Positions 20,701 to 29,519 of a stretch of DNA of 64,000 nt are shown here, in pieces. Positions within the stretch are counted from its first letter, which is position 1. Each line of letters opens with the position of its first letter. The DNA comes from Trichosporon coremiiforme (taxonomy: Eukaryota > Basidiomycota > Tremellomycetes > Trichosporonales > Trichosporonaceae). The position numbers and the translations under genes were made by a program. The stretch lies in NCBI GenBank assembly GCA_039545355.1, contig BCJJ01000012.1:1-64000 (forward strand), written 5' to 3'. Under the pieces are notes generated by a model. That model saw nothing but the letters and a program-made list of their open reading frames with translations. It did not search any database and was not told the origin of the DNA.

Positions 20701-22110
20701 CTAGCTGGATGACGGTTCTAGATCGTCCGTTTGCGCGCCATCATTGGTGTCGCCGTCCGAAGTCGCATCGCTGCTCGGCGGAGTTGGAGTCCAACCCGGC
20801 ACCCACGATGGTCGCAGGTACACTGGCCGGTCCTGGTCGTTCAGATAAGCTTGAATATCTGTCGGCCGGAGAGCGTCATCGGCCGCACCACTCTTGATCC
20901 AGTCGCACATGGACACGAAACGGATCTCCCCACCCCAATCGCGCAGGTACTCCTGGATGCGGGACTCTGCCTGGGCCACCTCCTCCTGTGTAGCGCGCGG
21001 CTTGAACTGCGGCCACTTCCCTTTCCAACTTTCCTGAACTGTGGGGCCAGTGTACGCCCCCTCCTTCACAATAGAAGTTCCGTTGACGAGCGTAAGCCGC
21101 TTCACGTTCGTGTCCGGGAGCATTGCAGCCAGGCTGGTCCACATCCGGTGCTCGGCCCGGCAAGGCGTGTACTCGGACCAGTCTTCCAGGCCCTCGAGAG
21201 GCGCATAGTCTTTGAGGCCCTCGAGAGGCGCATAGTCTTTGCAGTGCATGCAAGGTGGAACCCAGCCGTCAGCGTGCCGGAAGGTATGGAACGCGATCGT
21301 GAGGTCCTGCACCGCCTGAGGCGGGATGGGACGAAAGCCCCACTGCCATGTCTCATCGCTGCAGCCGGTGGAGAAGCTCCTCCACTTCTTATCCCAGGTG
21401 CTCGAGATGACCACGAGCACCAACTCTTTGGCTACCACCCATCTTTTGCTGAGTTCTGCACTCGGGTTTTCCTCTTCCCAGTACGTCGGTGCCCCGCGGA
21501 TGACGACTTTGAGGGCAAGTGCATCCCATACCCGCCCTTTGTTCATGAAGAAGCACCCCGACGGCAAGTGTAGGAGCCACTTTCCTGCGATGGCCAGCCG
21601 TCGATGTTGCCGAAGAAATGCCCACAGTCATCCGTGAGGCAAGAGTGAACAAACGAGCCCGGAATGTCGCCCTTGTGGTACGCGTGATAGAACGACGGCA
21701 TCATCTCCAGGTACAGCACGTCGACGTGATTGAAGTCGTACTCGGGTATGCGCCAGGAAGTGAACGCCGCGCACTCTCGAACGGAGTGCCACGGGACCTT
21801 GAGTCGTCAAATGCCGTCGGCGAGCTGTTGCAACTGGTCCTTCTTGAGGGGTTCGTTGCCAAACTCTGGCATTCGCAAGAACGGGTACGGTGCCGGGGCA
21901 CCGGGAAACTGTAGTCCGAACTTTGAGAAGGTCGCGGTCTTGTAGAACATGGGTCTGGCGAGGTCGCGCAGCACAGAGCACGTCTGGCACACGCGCGCTA
22001 GATCATGCCGCTCCAGGCCATCCAGGATCATGCTCCATATCTCCGGCGGTAGAGTAGGCAGCGGCCGACGACTGTTGATAGCGATTGCATCGTCGCTGGT
22101 TTCGCCCATG
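20701..22110 (-). pseudogene. F-box-like family member F, broken
   Basis: The start is ATG 22110 (MGETSDDAIA). The F-box-like domain LPPEIWSMILDGLERHDLA and the block FSKFGLQFPGAPAPYPFL are present. A TGA at 21807-21809 interrupts the frame, which then continues (RLKVPWHSVRECAAFTSWR). A frameshift near 21575 is needed to reach GCFFMNKGRVWDALALKVV and the remaining long ORF to TAG 20701-20703. That part has the degenerate signature LTIAFHTFRHADGWVPPC and MCDWIKSGAADDALRP. It also holds a perfect 27-bp in-frame tandem duplication at 21188-21241. The 289-codon 3' ORF could be expressed by itself, but this is not supported. Confidence 0.78.
21188..21241. repeat. Perfect 27-bp tandem duplication inside member F
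   Basis: Two identical 27-bp units (21188-21214 and 21215-21241) add nine residues, giving DYAPLEGLK twice. The lack of any mismatch suggests a recent event. Confidence 0.95.
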
Positions 22111-22321
22111 ACGAGACAACGCGCTATGATGAGTTGCGCCAAGATGAGTAAGGGTGAATACGGGCGATGATCATTGGGTGATGATGCAAAAACAACATCG
22201 ATCTACATCTCGAGTGCAAGATCGTAACGTTTGGGAGGGTTGCGTGTTTCATGTCACGCTGTGGCCCCCGCGTTCGGACTCTGACACTCCTCCGGATCAG
22301 ATAACAGCTGACGGCCATGCT

Positions 22322-23782
22322 TCATGCAGGTCGAGCAGTGTTCAAGTATGGCTGTATCTCCTTTCGAGAGAAGACGTCTTCCCACTCTCCGCTGTCGATC
22401 CACTCGCTCATACTCTGAATGAGAAGCTGCGGCGGTCGGCCGCTTTTCAAGTTGTCCTTGTAATCCGACGTCCAACCGTCCCACTCCCCCGAATCCGAAC
22501 CCCAACTCTCATCGCTTTGCGACTGGCTGTACTCCGAATCGCTATCGGAAGAGTCGCCGGGCTCTGAATCGCTGCCATCGAATTCGCTGTGCGCGGCGTC
22601 CTCGTTGGTACCATTGACTTCGGGCTCGAGGGGGACCCTGCCTTCGAACGGTCCGAAGATGCGCTGCCGCAATTCCGATATGGGGTCGATCGGCGTCTGC
22701 TCCGCCCGAATGCCCGGCACAGACTCCAGCGCGTCTGCGTTGACAATCGTAAGACGCTCAAGCGCAGTATGGTGGGCGAACTCGACGAGATCAAACCACA
22801 TACGCGTGTAGGCTGAGCAACCGCTGAGCTCTGCTTCCTCCTCCGCCGCAGCGTGGCCGTGAAAATGGCCGCATGGTGGGGTCCACAGAGTGTCTGGCGA
22901 GCCAGTCCAAAACACGACAGTCATGCGGCGAATGGTGTAGCGGCATGTGGTGCGATCGAGCGGTGCGAAACCCCAGCGACAGACGCTTTCTCCGAGACGG
23001 TTTCGGAGCTCATCTTCTGATCCCGTGCGGAACTCGTGTTGGGCAAAGCCATCGTCAAAGCGGCGGTACACGCAGGTGAGAGCCGTTCCCGGCGGTTTGT
23101 ACCATAAGCGGGAAGAGTCCACAACGAGTACGGTTTCCTCGTGGCCGAGCCCGCCTGGAACCCGATAGTCTTCCCGTAGTCTGTCCCACCTGACTTGAGC
23201 GCCGCGAATGACAAGTTTCCGAACCCTAGCTTCCCACAACGCCCCCTCGTACAGATAAGAGCATGAACGCAGGCAAGCCGAATCCACATGAGGCAGACGC
23301 CCGTATCCCGGACCCAGTCCATCGGGGACATCGTTGTGGACGAACGCAGCGGGGAAGATGGGACGCAGGTGAAAGTAGACATTGACCTCTGGACACCTGA
23401 AGAGCTCCAGCCAAAGCACGTCGAGATGGAACGTCTGCTTCCTCCTCCAGAGCATCGCGAAGAGATCACACTCACGCTTTCGATGGACCTTGACGTCGAT
23501 GCGGCGCAAGGTCTTCAGAATTGCTCGCCATTGCGACTTAGGAGCCCGAGGTTGACCGAACTCAGGCAGGTCCGTGAATGGGAACGGGTTTTCAGCGCCA
23601 GGGAAACCAAGTCCGAATCTTGAGAACGTCCCATACCGGTAGAGAAGCGGACGAGCAAGAGATCGCAGGGCGGAGTTGACGGCACAAACACTCAACAGGT
23701 CGGCGCGTTGAAGGTGATCGACAATCACAAGCCAGATCTGGGGGGGAAACCGGCCGGTGTCAGTCGAGAACGGCCCTGCCAT
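22322..23782 (-). CDS. F-box-like family member G, intact
   Basis: A 486-aa single-exon ORF from ATG 23782. The F-box-like part is FPPQIWLVIVDHLQRADLL, then YRYGTFSRFGLGFPGA, the signature MTVVFWTGSPDTLWTPPC, and the C-terminal MSEWIDSGEWEDVFSRKEI. Between the last two blocks is an inserted acidic Ser/Asp/Glu-rich stretch (about residues 400-450, SDSEPGDSSDSDSEYSQ type) that the other members lack. It is probably disordered and could be a phosphorylation target. Function beyond a presumed SCF adaptor is unknown. Confidence 0.82.
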   Translation of the reverse strand: MAGPFSTDTGRFPPQIWLVIVDHLQRADLLSVCAVNSALRSLARPLLYRYGTFSRFGLGFPGAENPFPFTDLPEFGQPRAPKSQWRAILKTLRRIDVKVHRKRECDLFAMLWRRKQTFHLDVLWLELFRCPEVNVYFHLRPIFPAAFVHNDVPDGLGPGYGRLPHVDSACLRSCSYLYEGALWEARVRKLVIRGAQVRWDRLREDYRVPGGLGHEETVLVVDSSRLWYKPPGTALTCVYRRFDDGFAQHEFRTGSEDELRNRLGESVCRWGFAPLDRTTCRYTIRRMTVVFWTGSPDTLWTPPCGHFHGHAAAEEEAELSGCSAYTRMWFDLVEFAHHTALERLTIVNADALESVPGIRAEQTPIDPISELRQRIFGPFEGRVPLEPEVNGTNEDAAHSEFDGSDSEPGDSSDSDSEYSQSQSDESWGSDSGEWDGWTSDYKDNLKSGRPPQLLIQSMSEWIDSGEWEDVFSRKEIQPYLNTARPA

Positions 23783-24205
23783 GGCTGCTTGATGGGCAAG
23801 CGGGAACGGCGGAGAAGCTTTCCAGAGCTGTGAGAGATTGCGGTAAACCGGTGTAGCGACCGGAGTAACGTATTGGTGGAGGTTGGCTGAAACGGACGGA
23901 GCGATGTGATCGCGGGAATGACCTGCTTTCAGGATGGACGAGGACGATCAGTGCAAGGAATGGCGGCGGTCCCGATGAGGTTATGTGTAGTGACGCTATG
24001 CAGACGCGAGAGGATGGATGAGAGATGTCAACAACCTTGGTGGAGCTGTCCAACATCTACGGGGCGCCAGGAACGCGACGTGCGATATTGGTTCCGCATC
24101 CGCGCAACTGATTTAATAAAGGTAACAACGGGACAAGGACACTCTTGATACATGGCCATGAATAAGGAACTGCTTGTACTCAATAGTGCTTCTATTCGGC
24201 GCGCT
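23783..24205. other. Spacer between members G and H
   Basis: 423 bp, no coding character seen. Confidence 0.35.
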
Positions 24206-25277
24206 TCAGATAGGGCCGATCTCCTCGAAACAGAACACGTCCTCCCATTCTTCGTCTTCCGCCCACTCGTTCATGGTCTGAAATGAGAGCGCCGGCGGCT
24301 CCTTGCCGCGCTTCTTGGGGTAGGCTGCAGCAAGCCTGGTCTGCAGTTCGCCCGCAATCTTGGTCTTGTCGATCGGCTTCCAAGGTTTGCGCGGCCGACG
24401 CTTGACTCCGGGCTGCTCCGACATTGCTACTGTGTTCACGAGACAAAGCTCCTGTAGACTGGGGACGCGGCGCACCATGGCCACGATAGCGTCCCAGATT
24501 TCAGTATGAGAGTTGCAGATACCCCGGCAGGTCCAGTGCTCTTCCGTGGTGAAGTGCCCGCACGGCGGGAGCCAGGTTGCCTCTGATGACTCTGTCCAGA
24601 ATATGATTGTTAGCCTTTTGAGGCTGGTGCTGTCATACGGGAATGGACTGAGGCCTGCGATGGGGTTTTTAGCGGGACCGTACACTCGGTGGTACTCTGG
24701 GCACATGCGCACCACTTCACCGATCCAAGAGATCCATTCCAGAGCAGAGTCCACGACGAGAACGTACTCTGTTGCCCAACGGCCGCCTGGAACTGGGTGG
24801 GGCCGTTGTTGACTCTTCCAAACGAAATGCGCACACCGGATCACAACCTTGCGCACCTTGGCAGACGAGAGGTCCGGCTCATCAAGGAAGGAGCAGGTCC
24901 GTAGACAGGCTGTGTCGATGGGGGCTCCTTCCACGATATCACCAAGGCCATTCTTAGCGGATTTCGAGCTGTCGTTGTACTCAGTGTGTACAAAGCATTC
25001 GGGGAAGAGTGGTCTTTCCCTGGGCGCAGAGTTGTTTCAGGAACTTGCTCTACTTGGAAGCACAGAACGTCGGCATGCAGCTGTTGAGCTTCCGGCCACA
25101 AACCATTGAACACGGTTGAGCAGCTCCTACTCTTGTGGGTCGAGATCTCGAGGCGCCGAAGGTTGCGAACAATAACGGTCGAGCTCAGATTGCTGAAGTG
25201 AAACTTGGCCGAACTCGAACAGATTCGTGAAGGGGAAAGGGACAGGCGCACCAGGGAAGTGGAGGCCGAGTTTTGTA

Positions 25278-26643
25278 CAGTGGTGGTTTTTAGTTTCCGG
25301 ACACCCCCCCTCCGTGCGCGACTCGTCGTGACACATCAACCACGGTTGCTATTGTTGCATGCAGCATATCGGAAGAAAGCTGAGACACAGGGCTATTGGC
25401 ATGTATAACTTTCGAATGCATAGCTACTTGAATGTGTTGTCTCCAGCGTGTTCTATGACAAGTGGAATTCTGTCAAACATCGTCAGGATGCAGTTATTGA
25501 TCTCCTTCTGTGGTATCTCTCTCCAGAGCATCTGAGCGCGCTTGATCATCCTTGGGATGCTATCCTTTTGAGGTCTGGTGCCGTAGACCCTGCGCTTGAG
25601 CGTGGCCCACTCATGTTCAATGGGGTTGAGATCAGGAGAGTTGGCAGGATGAGGAAGACTGACCATGTTGTGGCGCTTTTTTGTCTTGTTGCAGAGAGGT
25701 GTGTGGTGCAACCTGGCGCCGTCCTCGAGGATAGAGACACTGCCATAGCCCCTCCAGTTGGCCTTTACTCTTGCATGCGCTCTGCGCAGCTCCTGGCTTA
25801 AGATAAGTTCGTTGTAGTCGAACTGGTCCATTCCTTTGCGCTTGTATCGCTTCTTGCCATTCTTATCCCAGTAGGGGATCATAGGGGTGGGGATGTAGAC
25901 GAGTTCAGAGCGTCCATTCCACCAGATAGCTGCCCAGAACATCGCACCCTGTGATCCAGGAGGCCTTGCAATGCGTCTAAAGCGCTTTGGGCAGCGCTGG
26001 CCTTGTTTGCCAGTCCACCAGCCGCTCATGGAGCCGTCCAATGTAATGAAGGTCTCATCTGAGTAGATGACACTCTTCCAGTCGAGTTTCTGATGGTCCA
26101 GGGCGTATTTGAGGCGAGCAGCCTTCTGCTTGTCGGTCAGATAGGGCACTCTGGGTTGCCTGTAGCGCTTGAGCTTCTTCTTCTTCATTGCCAAGCGCAC
26201 AGAGGAGCGAGAGGGTGAGACAGAGCTGTTGGCCTTCTCCTGGAGGAGTGTGGCAATCTTTCTAGGTGATGCCTCGGGGTCTCTCTTCGCCAGGGTGACC
26301 ACTTTCTGCATGAAACTCGGCGTAGGGACTGTTCTGGGTCTGCCTGATCGAGGTAGATCGCGTGTGGAGCCAGTCCTTTCGTATTTGGCTACAAGATCGC
26401 TGATTGAACTTCTAGGTACTTTGAAGTGGCGATGTGCAGCCCTGATGCCATGAAGTTGGGCATAGTTGACGATTGCACCGCGTTTTGAGGGCGATTTGGG
26501 CATCCGCATCATGCTAGGTCAATGGAGAAGACGCGACTGATCTTGCATGCAAAGTTTAAGAGGCACCGGTGCAGTACGGCAAAAGTTATGTGGCATCGCG
26601 CGACAAGGTCATGTGAGTGTCCGGTTACTTATAAACACCACTG
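25278..26643 (-). mobile_element. Complete Tc1/mariner element with TIRs and TA duplication
   Basis: A 1366-bp element. The left end reads CAGTGGTGG...CCGGACAC. The reverse complement of the right end reads CAGTGGTGT...CCGGACAC. Over 27 bp the two terminal inverted repeats match at 22 positions. The flanks are TA on both sides (25276-25277 and 26644-26645), the duplicated target expected for this superfamily. Inside is one intact transposase ORF. The insertion lies in F-box member H. Confidence 0.93.
25424..26512 (-). CDS. Tc1-family DD34E transposase, intact
   Basis: 362 aa. The N-terminal helix-turn-helix (about residues 10-55) ends in the GRPR hook (57-60) typical of Tc1 transposases, followed by a second HTH region. 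The catalytic residues seen are Asp152 (YSDETF), Asp264 (ILEDGARLHHT) and Glu299 (SPDLNPIEHEW), with exactly 34 residues between the last two, hence DD34E. No stop or frameshift was seen, so the element could still be active or was so recently. It excises and reinserts the TIR-flanked element at TA sites. Confidence 0.95.
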   Translation of the reverse strand: MMRMPKSPSKRGAIVNYAQLHGIRAAHRHFKVPRSSISDLVAKYERTGSTRDLPRSGRPRTVPTPSFMQKVVTLAKRDPEASPRKIATLLQEKANSSVSPSRSSVRLAMKKKKLKRYRQPRVPYLTDKQKAARLKYALDHQKLDWKSVIYSDETFITLDGSMSGWWTGKQGQRCPKRFRRIARPPGSQGAMFWAAIWWNGRSELVYIPTPMIPYWDKNGKKRYKRKGMDQFDYNELILSQELRRAHARVKANWRGYGSVSILEDGARLHHTPLCNKTKKRHNMVSLPHPANSPDLNPIEHEWATLKRRVYGTRPQKDSIPRMIKRAQMLWREIPQKEINNCILTMFDRIPLVIEHAGDNTFK

Positions 26644-26798
26644 TAAGTAGACCATAACGGTACAGGAATGGCTGAGCGATGGCACTGAGAGCAGAGTTTA
26701 ACGCTGCGAAGGTTGAGGAGGTCGGCTTGACCGAGGTGGTCGAAGGCCATCTGCCATACCTCGACGGGGAGACGGCCAAGACAATCGTTGAGACTCAT

Positions 26799-27656
26799 CT
26801 GAGGTGACGTTGTCGGAGGTAGCCGGAGGGCTGCTGTGAGGATCAAGGAAGGGAGTGATAAGTTCCACACGGGTGGTGCGAGGTTGAGTGATTGTCTTGG
26901 GTCCAAAAGATTGTGCTGTGAGCTCAAACGAGTGCCGTGGGGAGCAACGCTGTGCAGCAGTGTGAGCAAGGGGAATGGGCGATGTTGAGTTGTTGCCTGT
27001 GAGTCGTAGCAGGTTGACGCGTGTTGCTTGCAAGAGCGCAGTCATGTTTGGTTCCGTGGTGGCGACGCGACTGATTTTCGATTGCTCGTCACGATCCACA
27101 CATTCTCATCCTCACGTGAGTGTCTCCGCGAGTGTCTCCGCATGGTCCTGCCAATGCTTCCCTATGCATTATTGCTGCACAGGCGTCAACGGTGCGAGAT
27201 TGAGAGTCGGTGACATCGATCAAATGGAGCATTAAACCTCCTATCCAGACTTCGTAGATGTCGAAATTGCCTTCCCTCCCTGAAATCAGGCTGCACTTTC
27301 GATCTTTTTGGCAGTTACACCGAACGATAACTTCTCTGCTCTGCGCCTGGAACGTCCCATGATGCCGCCCATGACGTATCGAGGCCGGGCCGGCACAGGC
27401 AGCGCCACATTGCAGAATACGGCATGTGGCCAAGCCTGCTCTGTGCGAATGAGGGCCCCGTTCCCCATGTGCCACCGTGCGACTCGACCCAGGGTTCAGA
27501 TCGTTCAGAGCCGGGTATTGATGGCCGTGTCTGTCGACCGCGTCTGCCATTGTCCAGAGAGTATATGAGGCAGACTGCATCCTCGACTGCACTCCAACCT
27601 CTTCTTGCAGCTCCCGACGCTCTTGTTTGTCCCTCTACACCAAACCCAATCTCACG
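26799..27656. other. Divergent spacer, member H / CxxC protein
   Basis: 858 bp; several random-looking ORFs but nothing with coding character. It must contain the promoter of the small gene at 27657. Confidence 0.4.
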
Positions 27657-28046
27657 ATGACTGCCTACGCCACCCTGTACTGCCCCTGCTGCGGCGGCGA
27701 GACGAACACGGTGAACACGGCTGGCGAGGGCCAGAACTGCCGTGACTGTGAGTCCTCCCCTCCTCAACCACTCCCACTTCCCGGGCTCTTTCACCCTGAT
27801 TTTCCTCTGCTAACAGTCAGGCTGGCTCAAGACTCTCTACGAGCCGTTCAAGTTCCCTCCCTGTGATGTCTGCGGCAAGGGCGATGATACCCGAACCGGC
27901 GACATCCACGGCGAGCACCTCTGTGACGGCTGTGAGTCCCCCCTCTTCCACGTCTTACTTCGGTACTAACGTCAGGCGCCGAGCGCAAGTACGACCAGGT
28001 GCCGTACAGCTTCAAGAAGGGCGGACAGAGCATTGCGGCTGCCTAG
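27657..28046 (+). CDS. Small CxxC zinc-ribbon-like protein, 90 aa
   Basis: Three exons: 27657-27747, 27821-27931 and 27976-28046. The introns (73 and 44 nt) both start GTGAGTCC, end in GTCAG and split a TGC codon. The protein starts MTAYATLYCPCCGGE and has paired cysteine motifs CPCC, CRDC, CDVC and CDGC, which could bind one or two zinc ions as a double zinc ribbon. It ends at TAG 28044-28046. The regular phase and the recovery of a Cys codon at both junctions support the model. No family is recognised, so the function is unknown. The near-identical donor and acceptor contexts of the two introns may reflect an internal duplication of the zinc-knuckle half. Confidence 0.8.
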
Positions 28047-28690
28047 TCGCGGAGCAGTGAAGCTGCGTAGCACTTTTGCTGTGTAACCGCGTTCTCCGCT
28101 GTCGCCGTCACCGAATAGCCCAATAATCACGTAACCCCGTTGTAGCTGTATGTATCCTCCGTCCGTTGTCCCTCCCTCATTTTCGTCCTCGTCATCATCG
28201 GACGACGTCAAGCGTAGAGCAGTGGGTCCCGCAACCCGGCGAACAAGCAGCGAACAGCGGCGACTGCGTTGCCGGAGTGGGTCAGAGTGCGGGCCCCCTC
28301 AGCGAGAGTAGGGACCGGGACGCCATCGGCCCGTGTGCGCAGGGTCGTGGTCGCCGCACAAACGGGGAAGCGGTGTCGAACGTCTCTGTGCTCTTCGCCA
28401 TCGCTTGTGCGTGGAGGTCAGCTGCCTCGTCCTCGGCAGACAGCTAGCCGGCGTCTTGGCATCCTGCTGTCGAGCTCAGCACCAACGTTGTGGAGAGAAA
28501 AACGAAGGACCTCCACTCGCCAGATTTGTTTGGTTCCAAATGCCAAGATCGGAATTTAGATCCCGCACCCAGGGCGCGCCTAACTTTTCCACTTATCCTT
28601 CCCGGCAACCTTTGTCGACCAACCCTACTCTTCCGTCCAACAGCAAGCCTCCAACATGCATGCGTGCATGCAGATGAGCGAAAAAGAGAG
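28047..28690. other. Spacer, no gene seen
   Basis: ORFs on both strands lack coding character. Confidence 0.4.
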
Positions 28691-28769
28691 TACATCCAGG
28701 GGGAATAGAACCCCCACCGCATCCAATCGCTCGTGGCAAGGATGCATGATACCATTTCACCATAGATGT
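28691..28769 (-). tRNA. tRNA-Gly (GCC) with an 8-nt intron
   Basis: Read on the minus strand: acceptor ACATCTA pairs with TGGATGT (7 bp, one G-U) with discriminator A. The D arm is GTGA/TCAT around AATGGTA. The anticodon stem CATCC/GGATG encloses a 15-nt loop that fits a normal 7-nt loop plus an 8-nt intron after position 37, with anticodon GCC behind T33. The T arm is GGGGG-TTCTATT-CCCCC. Just downstream is TCTCTTTTTC, a good Pol III terminator. The total is 79 nt (71 nt spliced). The anticodon assignment assumes the canonical intron position. Confidence 0.86.
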
Positions 28770-29480
28770 TGGGACGCTCTCGTCTGTGAGAGCGGGCGGG
28801 CGGGCTCTTGTACTTACGCGTTTCCACTTGAGCTCGAAAATCTGAAGCCTAGGACGAGGTGGCGGGGAGAGCAGTCGCTGCTGGAAGCTTGGCTGGTTAT
28901 CAGGAGGTGAGTGAGGTGGTCCAGCGAGTGAGGGGAGAGGGGTGGCTTGGCGGCCACTCCGAAAGTCCGTCGGTGCTGGATAGGTTCACGAAGCCACACC
29001 CACCGCCGCCATCGCACTCCGGATCTTGTTGTGGCTGCAAGTTTGCTCGCTAGGAGCGTAGCGAGCATAGCGAGCACAGGTGAGGGTTGAGGGTGGAGTG
29101 GCAAGTGGCTACCTGTCTCCCTTATCGTGTCACAGCCACGAAACTCGTCGCAATTACATCTGTAATGGACGGCGAAACGTTCTTCCGCTCGTCCTCGCGT
29201 TTATCCGAGACCTGCACTGTCGCCGTCACATAAGTAGGTACTGCAGACAATGCACGCGCACTCTCCAACCCCCGAGGAGCGCGCAGACGGGGCTGAAGAG
29301 GGGCACATCACTGGAATTGACCGCAAGCTATTCTTAGCAGCATAGTTGCCCGCCGCACTGTTCGTGCCGGGCGTGCCGGGGGTTTCCGACGCCTGAATGG
29401 CGCGTACACGACTGGAATGCGTAAGGAGTGTGTCCTCAGCGCTCCGCAGGGTGGCACCGAAGCATGTGAGGCCCCGCCTG

Positions 29481-29519
29481 GTTCCAGGTGTTCGTTCCAG
29501 GTGTTCGTTCCAGTTGTTC
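29481..29519. repeat. 13-bp tandem repeat, three copies
   Basis: GTTCCAGGTGTTC is repeated three times in tandem, the third copy with one change (GTTCCAGTTGTTC). Confidence 0.9.

Larger units (their letters stand above)
24206..26798 (-). pseudogene. F-box-like family member H, split by a Tc1/mariner insertion
   Basis: The 5' part (26798-26646) starts at ATG 26798 with LPVEVWQMAFDHLGQADLL, and needs one frameshift (an extra A in a GTTAAAC run near 26703) to give QPFLYRYG. The element at 25278-26643 sits directly after this. The 3' part resumes at KLGLHFPGAPVPFPF (about 25276 downward). Removing the element and one TA joins the two halves in frame across the family block YRYG...LGLHFPGA. Further frame changes lie between 25190 and 24950, before the last open part (24934-24206), which has LTIIFWTESSEATWLPPC and MNEWAEDEEWEDVFCFEEI. 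The gene is a pseudogene with an insertion on top of other lesions. Confidence 0.8.
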
